The notes below the pieces were generated by a model, which saw only the letters and a program-made list of their open reading frames with translations, was not told the DNA's origin and did no database searches. The position numbers were made by a program, and so were the translations under genes. 64,000 nt of DNA. Source: Thermanaeromonas toyohensis ToBE (GTDB lineage Bacteria; Bacillota; DSM-521; Neomoorellales; Neomoorellaceae). Below are positions 1 through 8,140 of the stretch, piece after piece (within the stretch, counting starts at the first letter, position 1; each line of letters starts with the position of its first letter). The stretch is from contig NZ_LT838272.1 of NCBI RefSeq assembly GCF_900176005.1, forward strand, positions 124,001 to 188,000, written 5' to 3'.

Positions 1-933
1 GGCGGTGATGGTTATTATTCTGAGGAGGCCCTGATCCAGCGCTTTAATAGCGACCTGGCCAATGATTACGGTAATCTTTTGAGCCGTACGGTGGCCATGA
101 TCGAGAAATTCTGCGCTGGCGTTATCCCACCACCTTCAGGAGAAGAAGAGGAGCTAGACTGGGAACTTAAAAAACTAGCTGCGAAAACTCCGGCCGAGGT
201 AGAAGAGGCGCTAGAGAATTTCGAGTTTGCGCGGGCCTTAAGCTCTATATGGCAGCTTATAGGCCGGGCCAATAAATACATTGAAGAGACGGCTCCCTGG
301 GCCTTGGCCAGGGATCCGGAAAAGAGATCGCGCCTTAATACTGTCCTTTACAACTTAGCTGAGGCTATACGCCAGGCTACAGTCTTATGCTCACCCTTCA
401 TGCCTGGTGTACCACCCCGGGTATGGGAGCAGCTAGGTATTAAAGACGTTGTCCATATCCACACCTGGGACAGCCTTAAAACCTGGGGAGGTATTCCCGC
501 AGGTAGGCGAGTAAAACGAGGAGCTCCCCTATTCCCCCGGATAGAACTAGAAAAGGAGGACAGTGAGGGTGGAGAAACCCTCCAAGTAGAAGCCCGGAAG
601 GAAGAAGTGGGTGAAGTCACCATAGAAGAATTTTCCCGCTTACAGCTTAAAGTGGCTGAGGTAATAGCGGCAGAAAAGGTCCCTCAAACTGACAAGCTTT
701 TAAAGCTTGAGGTAGATCTGGGAGGAGAAAGGCGTACGGTGGTGGCTGGCCTGGCCAGGCATTATCAGCCAGAGGAGCTTGTAGGGAAAAAAGTGGTGCT
801 GGTGGCCAACCTAAAACCGGCCAAATTGCGCGGGATCGTGTCCCAGGGCATGGTACTTGCGGCTGTGGATGGTGATAATTTAAGCCTCATTATCCCAGAA
901 AGGAATATAAACCCCGGCGCCCAGGTCCGGTAA
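1..933 (+). CDS. metG: Methionyl-tRNA synthetase, C-terminal part (5' end outside window)
   Basis: The frame is open from base 1, so this is the last 310 residues of a gene that begins upstream. It charges tRNA-Met with methionine in the cytoplasm. The visible part starts in the helical anticodon-binding domain (the typical ETAPWALARD stretch lies about residues 95-104 of the visible part). It ends in a tRNA-binding OB-fold domain of the Arc1p/EMAP-II type (about residues 205-310, with KVAEV and GIVSQGM motifs). That C-terminal appendage is the form found in many Firmicutes. tatD follows 17 bases downstream, as in Bacillus, so the two are probably cotranscribed. Confidence 0.97.
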   Translation, partial: GGDGYYSEEALIQRFNSDLANDYGNLLSRTVAMIEKFCAGVIPPPSGEEEELDWELKKLAAKTPAEVEEALENFEFARALSSIWQLIGRANKYIEETAPWALARDPEKRSRLNTVLYNLAEAIRQATVLCSPFMPGVPPRVWEQLGIKDVVHIHTWDSLKTWGGIPAGRRVKRGAPLFPRIELEKEDSEGGETLQVEARKEEVGEVTIEEFSRLQLKVAEVIAAEKVPQTDKLLKLEVDLGGERRTVVAGLARHYQPEELVGKKVVLVANLKPAKLRGIVSQGMVLAAVDGDNLSLIIPERNINPGAQVR

Positions 934-950
934 GGAGGGGGCTTTGTGGT

Positions 951-1724
951 ATGAACCGGGAACTTATCGATTCCCATGCCCATCTAAATGATCCTGCCTT
1001 TAGCCCCGATCTTCCGGAAGTGATCGGGCGCCTTAAGCAGGCCGGGGTAGAAGCGGTAATTAATGTGGGATATGATTTGAGATCCTCACGGGAGGCTGTT
1101 GTTCAGGCCCATAACTGGCCTTTTCTTAAAGCTTCGGTGGCCGTCCATCCCCATGAGGCGGCCTCCTTTGACGAGGAAGGTGCCCGGGTTATAAGGTCCT
1201 TAGCTTTAGACCGGGTAGTGGTGGCTGTAGGAGAAACAGGCCTTGATTACTATAGGAATCTCTCCCCCCGGCGCAAGCAGGAAGAGGTTTTCCGCTGGCA
1301 CCTTAATTTAGCTAAACAGCTTAACCTTCCAGTTATAGTCCACGACCGTGAGGCCCATAAGGATATTTTAAGGATATTACGACAGGAAGCTGACGGTCTC
1401 CCAGGGGGAGTGATGCATTGTTTTTCCGGTACCTGGGAGATGGCCCGGGCATTTTTGGACTTAGGTTTCTATATCTCCCTGGCCGGGCCCATTACCTTTA
1501 AAAATGCGGATAACCTCCGGGAGGTGGCGGCCAAGGTACCCTTGGAACGGCTGCTTATCGAGACGGACGCTCCTTACCTTACTCCAGCTCCCTACCGGGG
1601 CCAGCGGAACGAACCGGCTAACTTACGCTTTGTGGCCGAAGGGGTGGCTAGCGCCCGGGGGATACCTGTGGAGGAAGTTATAGAAGCTACCACCCTTAAC
1701 GCCCGCACTCTATTTAGATTGTGA
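951..1724 (+). CDS. tatD: TatD-family metal-dependent hydrolase / DNase
   Basis: The 257-residue product matches the whole TatD family length. The metal-binding HxH (His9, His11 in DSHAHL), the GETGLDY glutamate, HDREAH, the HCFSG histidine and the final ETDAPYL aspartate are all present. Family members are cytoplasmic metal-dependent nucleases or phosphohydrolases of the amidohydrolase (TIM-barrel) superfamily; the physiological substrate is uncertain. A strong SD (AAGGAGGGGG) precedes the ATG. The metG-tatD-yabE order is the conserved Firmicute arrangement. Confidence 0.95.
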   Translation: MNRELIDSHAHLNDPAFSPDLPEVIGRLKQAGVEAVINVGYDLRSSREAVVQAHNWPFLKASVAVHPHEAASFDEEGARVIRSLALDRVVVAVGETGLDYYRNLSPRRKQEEVFRWHLNLAKQLNLPVIVHDREAHKDILRILRQEADGLPGGVMHCFSGTWEMARAFLDLGFYISLAGPITFKNADNLREVAAKVPLERLLIETDAPYLTPAPYRGQRNEPANLRFVAEGVASARGIPVEEVIEATTLNARTLFRL

Positions 1725-1738
1725 AAAGGGAAGGCTAT

Positions 1739-1776
1739 AAAAACTTAAGGCCCGGTAAAACCCGGGCTTAAGTTTT
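1739..1776 (+). terminator. Strong stem-loop after metG-tatD
   Basis: A long, nearly perfect inverted repeat (AAAACTTAAGGCCCGG, six-base loop, its complement with one missing base) starts 15 bases after the tatD stop and ends in TTTT. It should end metG-tatD transcription. A second short hairpin, GCGGG/CCCGC at 1813-1825, is followed by a T-tract. Confidence 0.75.
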
Positions 1777-2025
1777 CGGGCCTAGCTTTATCCCTGTAAG
1801 CATGAGCTTGCGGCGGGGTTCCCGCTGGGGTTTTTCTCTTTGCTGTCGTAGGTTTAAAGTATAAATTTATGGCAATAATAGTAAGCGCCGGTATTAGGGA
1901 ATAGCTAGTAGCTTAACCCCTAACTGGACGAAGGGCTTTAGTCTGGAGTGGAAATTCCAGGCAGATTTGGCTAAGAAGCCTTTCAAGTCATAAGAATCAT
2001 ACTTTTAGTTAAGGAGTGAAAGTAT
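1777..2025 (+). other. yabE leader region, nothing recognised
   Basis: About 250 bases lie between the terminator and the TTG of the first yabE-like gene. Besides the small GCGGG hairpin I see an AT-rich stretch around 1857-1870 that could hold a -10 element, then about 120 bases that could form structure. They do not match the cyclic-di-AMP (ydaO) consensus often found before cell-wall hydrolase genes. No ORF is evident. Confidence 0.4.
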
Positions 2026-2979
2026 TTGCCAGAAACCTTAGGTTACCGGGTTTTAAGGGCTGTTGTTTGCCTGGTGTTAAGCCTCTGGGCTCTGGTGGCT
2101 ATAGGATGGACTGAACGCCAAGTTAGAATTGAGGCTGATGGTCATGCGTTTGAGCTAGTTACCAGAAGTTGGACAGTAGCCGGGGCTTTAGAGGAGGCTG
2201 GTATCCAGGTGGAACCTGAGGATCTAGTAATTCCGGATCCGGCCTCACCTATAACACCAGGGCTAGTTATTAGTGTAAACCGGGCTATACCTGTACGCGT
2301 TGAAGCCGATGGACAGCAAAAAACAGTAAAGGTTCCTGTACCTACAGTAGCTCAAGTGCTCACCGCGGCGGGACTTACTTTAGGCCCCCTGGATCGGGTG
2401 GAGACTAACCTGGCCGGGGCCGAAAACCTTTACCTAAAGGTCTTCCGGGTAACCCAGGAGATCGAGGTAAGGTCAGAGCCTATACCTTTTAAGATCGAAA
2501 GGCAAGCAGATTTCCGCTTGGAACGAGGAGTCCAAAAGGTGGTCCGGGAAGGTAAACCAGGGTTACGCTACCTAAAGTACCGGGTGACTAAAGAGAATGG
2601 GAAAGAGGTTAAGCGTGAGCTCCTTAATACTTGGGTAGAAATTCAACCCCAGTCCAAGATCATAGCTTATGGTACCCGGACTCCTGAGGTAGCAGCTACA
2701 GTGGCCGGGACAGGGAAAGTTTTAGAAATGGAGGCCACAGCCTATACCCATACAGGCAGTCCCACCGCTACTGGTATCTACCCTTACCGCGGTATTGTGG
2801 CTGTGGATCCCAAAGTTATCCCTTTAGGAACCAGGTTGTATGTAGAAGGTTACGGATATGCCTGGGCCCAGGACACAGGAGGGCTCATAAAGGGTCATCG
2901 CATAGATCTCTTTATGGATACAGAAAAGGAAGCTATTCTTTGGGGACGCCGGCGGGTGAGGGTTTATATACTAGACTAG
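2026..2979 (+). CDS. yabE: YabE-like exported protein: DUF348, G5 and 3D domains
   Basis: This is a 317-residue cell-wall-active protein. An N-terminal membrane anchor or signal (about residues 8-28) is followed by two DUF348 repeats (about 33-85 and 88-145), a G5 domain (about 150-225) and a C-terminal 3D domain. The 3D domain (about 228-317) carries the three aspartates in AVDPKVIPLG, QDTGG and HRIDLF. The 3D fold is shared with MltA-type lytic transglycosylases and resuscitation-promoting factors, so peptidoglycan cleavage is likely. The start is TTG with AAGGAG nine bases before it. The gene is in its conserved place between tatD and ksgA, but is duplicated here. Confidence 0.93.
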   Translation: MPETLGYRVLRAVVCLVLSLWALVAIGWTERQVRIEADGHAFELVTRSWTVAGALEEAGIQVEPEDLVIPDPASPITPGLVISVNRAIPVRVEADGQQKTVKVPVPTVAQVLTAAGLTLGPLDRVETNLAGAENLYLKVFRVTQEIEVRSEPIPFKIERQADFRLERGVQKVVREGKPGLRYLKYRVTKENGKEVKRELLNTWVEIQPQSKIIAYGTRTPEVAATVAGTGKVLEMEATAYTHTGSPTATGIYPYRGIVAVDPKVIPLGTRLYVEGYGYAWAQDTGGLIKGHRIDLFMDTEKEAILWGRRRVRVYILD

Positions 2980-3098
2980 GGCCATACTGTGGTAGGCAGA
3001 GGATAAAGGTAAACCGAGACTAAGCAGGAAAACTTTGGCCAGGTGTAGAATATATAGCTTGACGTAGAGCGTTGCCTGTTTTCAAGGGAGGCAGTCTG

Positions 3099-4106
3099 GT
3101 GGATGGTTGGATAACTGCCTGGCGCGAGGAGAAAAGGTTGCGGTCCCGTCGCCGCTCTTTATTTTTATTTATCGGTGCTTTACTATTGATCTTTGTGGGA
3201 GCGGGTTGGGGAATGTTTAACCTGGCCTGGAAAAAGGTGGTTTTAGATATAGACGGCCAGGAGAAAACCTTTCGCACTCGAGCCAGGACTATAGAACAGT
3301 TTTTATCTGAGGAACAAATAGCCTTAGCTTCCGAGGATGAGGTTTATCCTCCCCTTACCACACCTTTAAGCAACGGCCTACATATAGAGGTAAGAAGGGC
3401 GGTAGCCGTACGGGTCCTGGTGGATGGCAAGGAACAGGAAGTACGCTTGGTACCAGGTACAGTAGGCCAGGCCTTAAAGAAAGCAGGGATCTCCTTAGGC
3501 CCCCTGGATCGGGTAGAACCCCCAGATCTAGAAAGATTTATACAGCCAGGGGAGCTTATCAGGGTAATTCGAGTGGAAGCAAAGACCGAAACAGTAGAAG
3601 AGGAAGTGGATTACCGTATTATCCGGCGGCAGGACCCGGAGCTAGAGGTAGGGACCAGTCGGATCATTCAGTACGGACGTAAAGGGCTTAAGCGGACCGA
3701 GTATGAGGTGACTTATGAAGATGGGCGGGAGGTGAAGCGGGAAGTAATAAAAGAAGAAATAGTCAGGGAGCCTGTGCCAGAAGTGGTGGTCGTAGGAGCC
3801 TTAAGGGAGGTTTCTCGAGGTGGTCATACTTTACGATTTAAGCAGGCTCTATGGGTCACAGCTACCGCTTACACCCATACTGGTAACCGTACGGCTACTG
3901 GCACTGTACCGCGGCTGGGCACCGTAGCTGTAGATCCTGCCGTAATCCCCTTAGGTAGCCGGCTGTACATTGAGGGTTACGGGTTTGGACGCGCAGAAGA
4001 TGTGGGAAGCAGTATCAAGGGTAACCGTATAGATGTCTTTTTGGAAACCCTTGAGGCTACCCGGCGTTGGGGTATCAGGCGGGTAAAGGTCTATGTACTA
4101 GAATAG
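3099..4106 (+). CDS. Second YabE-like DUF348-G5-3D protein
   Basis: This 335-residue paralogue of the preceding gene has the same order: basic N-terminus (REEKRLRSRRR), one membrane segment (about 20-40), two DUF348 repeats, a G5 domain and a C-terminal 3D domain with AVDPAVIPLG and NRIDVF. I chose GTG at 3099 because GGGAGG lies six bases before it; a TTG 27 bases upstream has no SD. It occupies the position where Bacillus has rnmV (ribonuclease M5). The two copies differ clearly in sequence, so the duplication is not recent. A lytic transglycosylase-like role is inferred from the fold only. Confidence 0.9.
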   Translation: MDGWITAWREEKRLRSRRRSLFLFIGALLLIFVGAGWGMFNLAWKKVVLDIDGQEKTFRTRARTIEQFLSEEQIALASEDEVYPPLTTPLSNGLHIEVRRAVAVRVLVDGKEQEVRLVPGTVGQALKKAGISLGPLDRVEPPDLERFIQPGELIRVIRVEAKTETVEEEVDYRIIRRQDPELEVGTSRIIQYGRKGLKRTEYEVTYEDGREVKREVIKEEIVREPVPEVVVVGALREVSRGGHTLRFKQALWVTATAYTHTGNRTATGTVPRLGTVAVDPAVIPLGSRLYIEGYGFGRAEDVGSSIKGNRIDVFLETLEATRRWGIRRVKVYVLE

Positions 4107-4122
4107 GCGGCTTCAATTTCCT

Positions 4123-4151
4123 TTGTTATGCCGGGGCTTTTGTAGTATAAT
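4123..4151 (+). promoter_or_regulatory. Sigma-A-type promoter for ksgA
   Basis: TTGTTA (4123-4128), a 17-base spacer and a perfect TATAAT (4146-4151). Transcription would start near 4158, downstream of the ATG at 4154, which supports the TTG at 4175 as the ksgA start. Confidence 0.65.
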
Positions 4152-4174
4152 AAATGTGCCGGAGGGGAGTAAAG

Positions 4175-5062
4175 TTGTACCCTGCTGTAACTAGCCCCGG
4201 CCAGATTATCTCGTTGCTTAAGTCTAAGGGGTTAAGGCCCTGTAAGGCGCGGGGGCAAAATTTTCTTATAGACGCTAACATTGCCAGGAAAATAGTAGAG
4301 GAAGCAGGTTTAAGCGCAGCCGATGTAGTAGTAGAGATAGGCCCTGGCCTGGGAGCCCTGACGTGGGAGCTAGCCCAGCGGGCCAGGCAGGTTATAGGTG
4401 TAGAAATCGACCGAAATCTTGTTCAGGTGCTGCGCGAGGTCCTGGCGGGGCAGCCTAATGTGTCTTTGGTAGAGGGAGATGCCCTTAAGATAGATTTCGA
4501 TGAGCTGGTAGGGAAAACCTTAGGGATCGAGGGTAGGGGGAGGTTACCAGCCTACAAAGTAGTGGCTAACCTTCCCTATTATATTACTTCCCCCCTTTTA
4601 AACCATCTTTTGAGCAGCGATTTTCACATTGACCGCCTTGTGCTTATGTTACAGCTGGAAGTAGCTGAACGTTTAGTGGCCAGGCCGGGGACCAAGGACT
4701 ATGGCATGTTGACTGTTTTTACCCAGTACTTTGCGGAGATCCAGTGGGTAATGTATGTGCCCCGGACGGTGTTTTTCCCGCGCCCGGAAGTGGATTCGGC
4801 AGTAGTTCGACTTTATAAGCGTTCCCATCCTCCGGTGGAAGTCGGGGATGAAGAATTTTTCTTTCGGGTAGTGCGGGCGAGTTTCTCCAAGCGGCGCAAA
4901 ATTTTACCCAATGCCCTTAAGGAGCTGGCTGGAGGCCGCGAGGCAGTTTTTAAAGCTTTAGATACCGCCGGGATTGCGCCTTTCCGGCGAGGGGAGACCT
5001 TATCTTTAGAGGAATTCGCCAAGCTAAGCCGGTGCCTTAAGAATGAGTTGGGAAGAAGGTGA
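4175..5062 (+). CDS. rsmA: 16S rRNA (adenine-N6,N6)-dimethyltransferase RsmA
   Basis: RsmA/KsgA dimethylates two adjacent adenines in the 3' hairpin of 16S rRNA using S-adenosylmethionine, late in 30S assembly. The Rossmann motif I (VEIGPGLGALT), an acidic motif II (GVEID), the catalytic NLPYY motif and the C-terminal helical domain are present; 295 residues is the usual size. The start is TTG 4175 behind GGAGGGG seven bases upstream. The ATG at 4154 would place the SD inside the gene and lies upstream of the predicted transcript start. The next gene overlaps or abuts its end. Confidence 0.95.
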   Translation: MYPAVTSPGQIISLLKSKGLRPCKARGQNFLIDANIARKIVEEAGLSAADVVVEIGPGLGALTWELAQRARQVIGVEIDRNLVQVLREVLAGQPNVSLVEGDALKIDFDELVGKTLGIEGRGRLPAYKVVANLPYYITSPLLNHLLSSDFHIDRLVLMLQLEVAERLVARPGTKDYGMLTVFTQYFAEIQWVMYVPRTVFFPRPEVDSAVVRLYKRSHPPVEVGDEEFFFRVVRASFSKRRKILPNALKELAGGREAVFKALDTAGIAPFRRGETLSLEEFAKLSRCLKNELGRR

Positions 5063-5069
5063 ACCGGCA

Positions 5070-5546
5070 GTGCATTTCATAAGTCCTACTAAAGGCCGGC
5101 TTACACCCGAAGAGATGTTTCAAGACATAATGGCTTTTATAGAAGGAGCACCTGACGCCCAGTACAAGGTCATCATCGGGACAGATTCCCAGGCCCGGGT
5201 GAGGACCTGTTTTGTAACGGCTGTCATTATCCACCAGGTAGGTAAGGGTGCGCGCTATTATTATCGTAAGAAGTACCAGCGAAAGCTAAGCTCCTTACGC
5301 CAGAGGATTTTTATTGAGGCAGCTTTAAGCTTAGAAGTAGCCAGCTTCTTGGCCCAAAAGCTAGCAGAAAACGGGCATCCTGATCTAAACGTGGAGATAC
5401 ACCTAGACATCGGACCCAATGGGGATACCAAGGAGCTTATCCGGGAAGTCGTAGGAATGGTGGTAGGAAGCGGGTTTGCGGCCAAGATAAAACCCTATTC
5501 CTGTGGGGCTACTAAAGTGGCTGATAAATATACTAAGAGTGGATGA
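5070..5546 (+). CDS. YkuK/DUF458 family protein (RNase H-like fold)
   Basis: This 158-residue cytoplasmic protein belongs to the DUF458 (YkuK) family, which has a predicted RNase H-like fold; IGTDSQA and HLDIGPNGDT carry the conserved acidic residues. Its activity is unknown. GTG at 5070 gives the N-terminus typical of the family (MHFISPTKGR) and has AAGGTG before it. An ATG at 5043 would overlap rsmA by 20 bases and has no SD. It ends right at a strong terminator, so it is probably the last gene of the rsmA transcript. Confidence 0.85.
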   Translation: MHFISPTKGRLTPEEMFQDIMAFIEGAPDAQYKVIIGTDSQARVRTCFVTAVIIHQVGKGARYYYRKKYQRKLSSLRQRIFIEAALSLEVASFLAQKLAENGHPDLNVEIHLDIGPNGDTKELIREVVGMVVGSGFAAKIKPYSCGATKVADKYTKSG

Positions 5547-5592
5547 GGAAGGGCGGCACACAACTGGAACAGAAGTGCCGCCCTTCCTTTTT
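5547..5592. terminator. Bidirectional terminator between ykuK and the LysM hydrolase
   Basis: A perfect 13-bp inverted repeat, GGAAGGGCGGCAC / GTGCCGCCCTTCC, is followed by TTTTT on the plus strand. It separates two convergent genes and begins directly after the ykuK stop codon. Confidence 0.85.
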
Positions 5593-5604
5593 AGGTTATG
5601 GGGT

Positions 5605-6387
5605 TTAAATAGCGAAGACGTGGTTGCCGATGACCGCTATTATCTTACGGGTCCATACCCAAGGGCTGGTGGCTGTAGCTGGATTCCAGAAGAAGAGGGC
5701 TCCACCGCTAGGGTCTTTACCCGCTAAGGCTTCCCGTGCGGCTTGGTAGGCGGTAGCATTGGGTTGTAACCATATTTGCCCGTTGGTAACCGATTCAAAG
5801 GCATCGGGCTCATAAATCACCCCAGCGATGGTTTTGGGGAAGCGGCCGTCTCGGAGGCGGTTTAAGACCACCGCCGCCACGGCAACCTGGCCCGCATAAG
5901 GTTCCCCGCGGGCTTCGGCGTAGACAAGGCGGGCCAAAAGATCAAACTCCTCGGGCGTATACGATATCTTTCCACCCCTAGAGGCAAGACTTAAAACCCC
6001 TCTCTCAGGGATCCATAAGGTTTGGCCTGGATAGATGTACTCGCTGGTAAGCCCGTTAGCTGCCATTATTTCTTGATAGCTTATCCCGAAGCGAAGGCCG
6101 ATGAGGAACAAAGTATCACCCGGTTGGACTGTGTAGTTAGTACCGGACTTGGTGGGGATCCATAGCACTTGACCAGGATATATCCAGGCATCCTTTAAAC
6201 CGTTGGCTTGCTTAATCTCCTCCGCTGTGACATTGTAACGCAGGCCTATGAGGAAAAGGGTGTCACCGGGCTGTACAGTGTAGGTAGCAGCATATCCGGC
6301 GTGGGGGTGGAAGAATAGAAATACACTAAAGGCTATGGCGAAAGCCAAAAAATACATTTTTTTTCTTTCTCTGTACTTAATGGCCAT
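5605..6387 (-). CDS. LysM-LysM-SleB-type cell-wall (cortex) hydrolase
   Basis: The 260-residue product has a signal peptide (cleavage after about residue 33), two LysM repeats (YTVQPGDTLF; about 35-78 and 85-128) that bind peptidoglycan, and a C-terminal Hydrolase_2 (SleB/CwlJ) domain (about 145-260). The domain holds the YAEARGE glutamate expected to be catalytic. SleB-type enzymes are lytic transglycosylases acting on spore cortex during germination; related enzymes act in vegetative wall. On the minus strand AAGGAG is followed by TTG-ATG; I use the ATG, although the spacing is short. It is convergent with ykuK and divergent from yabG, both consistent with a sporulation role. Confidence 0.9.
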   Translation of the reverse strand: MAIKYRERKKMYFLAFAIAFSVFLFFHPHAGYAATYTVQPGDTLFLIGLRYNVTAEEIKQANGLKDAWIYPGQVLWIPTKSGTNYTVQPGDTLFLIGLRFGISYQEIMAANGLTSEYIYPGQTLWIPERGVLSLASRGGKISYTPEEFDLLARLVYAEARGEPYAGQVAVAAVVLNRLRDGRFPKTIAGVIYEPDAFESVTNGQIWLQPNATAYQAAREALAGKDPSGGALFFWNPATATSPWVWTRKIIAVIGNHVFAI

Positions 6388-6582
6388 CAACTCCTTTTCT
6401 GGCTACCGCCTGCCAGCCCCTTACCATTATACAGGAAAGGGGGGAGCCCCGTCATTACAAAATAGTTGGCAAGCCCGGTATTTTATGTTAACAATCTCCC
6501 TTCCCTTTTCCCCTACATAAACTGGTAATAAGAAAACGTTAAAGCTTTAGCACTAGAAAGGACAAGGAGGGAAGGGAAGAAA

Positions 6583-7515
6583 ATGGCTGGGATAAAGCCG
6601 GGAGATATAGTAGCCCGCCTTTCCTATGGGAAAGATATATTTTTCAAGGTTAAAGCTGTGATAATTACTGACCAGGGTCAAAGGACAGCCTTGCTTAAAG
6701 GGTTGGATGTGCGGCTTAGCGCAGATGCCCCCCTAGAAGATCTCGAGCTCCAACCGGCCGAACAAGTTTTATTTTATCGGCACCAGGATATACATCGCTG
6801 TAATTCCTATTTCCGTCGGGCGCGGGAACGGCAAGAAGCAAGGCGGGAGGCTTACTTAACTTGGATGGATGTGGCCGCGGGTTCAGAGGGAACCCAGAGG
6901 GGAGCCCCAGGGGAGGGGGAGGGTTTTTTTGAGCTTCCCGGCAGGGTGCTGCATGTAGACGGCGATGCTGAATACCTGGACCGGTGTCTCCATGCCTACC
7001 AGCAGCTACGCCTGCCGGTAAGGGGGTTTTTTGTAGCTGAGGAGGAGCAAGCCTTTAGGGTTCCTGAATTGCTTTCCCGTTATACCCCGGATATTTTAGT
7101 ACTTACGGGCCACGACGGGTTGACTAGGCAGAAGGGGGATATGTCTAGTTTAGACAGCTACCGGCATTCTAAGGACTTTGTGGCTGCTATTAGAGCTGCT
7201 CGGAGGCTAAGGCCCAGCCACGATGATCTAGTGATCTTTGCTGGAGCCTGTCAATCCTATTATGAAGCTTTGCTTGAGGCAGGGGCTACCTTTGCTAGCT
7301 CCCCGGCCCGTATCCTTATCCATGCCTTTGATCCTTTACTGGTAGTAGAGAGAGTAGCCTACACCCCTATCCACGAGACAGTGACGCCCCAGGAGATAAT
7401 TAAAGATACCATCACCGGGGAAGGTAGTATTGGCGGGGTAGAGATCAAAGGAAAACTGCGGTTAGGTTATCCCGCGTCCCCTCATTTAAGATTTCTTTCT
7501 GCCACTTCCGGCTAA
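6583..7515 (+). CDS. yabG: Sporulation-specific protease YabG
   Basis: The 310-residue product matches YabG along its length: an N-terminal SH3-like segment (KPGDIVARLSYGKDIFFKV) and a peptidase U57 domain with the conserved HVDGDAEYL, LTGHDG and FAGACQS stretches. In Bacillus YabG is made in the mother cell under sigma-K and trims spore coat proteins. The SD AAGGAGGGAAGG precedes the ATG. The position between ksgA and veg is conserved. Sigma-K control is known for Bacillus; I could not find a convincing sigma-K promoter here. Confidence 0.93.
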   Translation: MAGIKPGDIVARLSYGKDIFFKVKAVIITDQGQRTALLKGLDVRLSADAPLEDLELQPAEQVLFYRHQDIHRCNSYFRRARERQEARREAYLTWMDVAAGSEGTQRGAPGEGEGFFELPGRVLHVDGDAEYLDRCLHAYQQLRLPVRGFFVAEEEQAFRVPELLSRYTPDILVLTGHDGLTRQKGDMSSLDSYRHSKDFVAAIRAARRLRPSHDDLVIFAGACQSYYEALLEAGATFASSPARILIHAFDPLLVVERVAYTPIHETVTPQEIIKDTITGEGSIGGVEIKGKLRLGYPASPHLRFLSATSG

Positions 7516-7638
7516 AAAAGGTTGGCTTAAAGGCAAAGTAATATAGCGCAAATCGATACCAGGTTACAAGAAAGTTTACATCCCTTAATAAAACCGTAAC
7601 AAATCCATAATATTGGCTTAATATAGGGTTCGGGCTTC

Positions 7639-7668
7639 TTGACATAAGGACCATAATTCTAGTAAAAT
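7639..7668 (+). promoter_or_regulatory. Upstream sigma-A promoter of veg
   Basis: TTGACA (7639-7644), an 18-base spacer and TAAAAT (7663-7668). It lies 42 bases upstream of a second, stronger promoter. Confidence 0.6.
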
Positions 7669-7680
7669 AAAATACCAATC

Positions 7681-7709
7681 TTGACATCCTCCGACCGGCA
7701 TATTATAAT
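7681..7709 (+). promoter_or_regulatory. Consensus sigma-A promoter of veg
   Basis: TTGACA (7681-7686), exactly 17 bases, TATAAT (7704-7709): a perfect consensus. Transcription should begin near 7716. The Bacillus veg promoter is among the strongest known, so strong expression is plausible here as well. Confidence 0.85.
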
Positions 7710-7742
7710 AAGGTATGTATGCCGGGAAAGAGGGTGGTATGG

Positions 7743-8024
7743 TTGGCTGGGAAAGAAGTTCTAGCTCTTATTAGGCAAGATTTGGAGGCCCGTGTGGGCC
7801 AAAAGATAAAACTGAGAGCTAATCGGGGTAGGAAGAAGATTATTGAAAAGGTAGGTATCTTGGAGAAGACTTATCCGAACATTTTTGTTATCCGCCTGGA
7901 GGAACAGAGAAGCCCGGAACGCCGCATCTCCTTTAGCTATGCTGATGTTTTGACCGATACTGTAGAACTTATGGTGGAAGGTGAAGAAGGAGATATTCGG
8001 ATAGGCGCTAAGGCGAGGAGCTAA
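7743..8024 (+). CDS. veg: Veg protein
   Basis: Veg (DUF1021) is a small, abundant Firmicute protein; in Bacillus it stimulates biofilm matrix genes through SinR. The conserved core (LRANRGRKK, YPNIFVIRLEE, SYADVLTDTVEL) is complete. I place the start at TTG 7743, giving 93 residues and an N-terminus that aligns with the short Bacillus form, with AAGAGGG upstream. The ATG at 7719 would lie only a few bases after the predicted transcript start and has almost no SD. A single-gene transcript is expected because a terminator overlaps its stop codon. Confidence 0.88.
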   Translation: MAGKEVLALIRQDLEARVGQKIKLRANRGRKKIIEKVGILEKTYPNIFVIRLEEQRSPERRISFSYADVLTDTVELMVEGEEGDIRIGAKARS

Positions 8025-8052
8025 GGGGTATTCAAAGCCCTAGCTCCTTTTT
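8017..8052 (+). terminator. veg terminator
   Basis: GGAGCTA-A-GGG pairs with CCCTAGCTCC (one bulged base) and is followed by TTTTT; the left arm includes the veg stop codon. Confidence 0.8.
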
Positions 8053-8140
8053 AAATCTTAGAGCATCAATCTAGGGATCTTTTATTGTTAACTCTTTTTC
8101 TATTGGTCAGCCTATATGATGTGGCAAGGAAGGCGTACCG

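Noticed and set aside
1840-2010. Cyclic-di-AMP (ydaO-type) riboswitch before the yabE-like gene
   Set aside because: The gene type is a usual target, but I could not find the conserved GGGGAACCCA-like and P1/P7 elements in the sequence.
5503-5727. Plus-strand frame over the end of ykuK and the terminator
   Set aside because: It crosses a strong terminator and lies opposite the 3' end of the LysM hydrolase gene.
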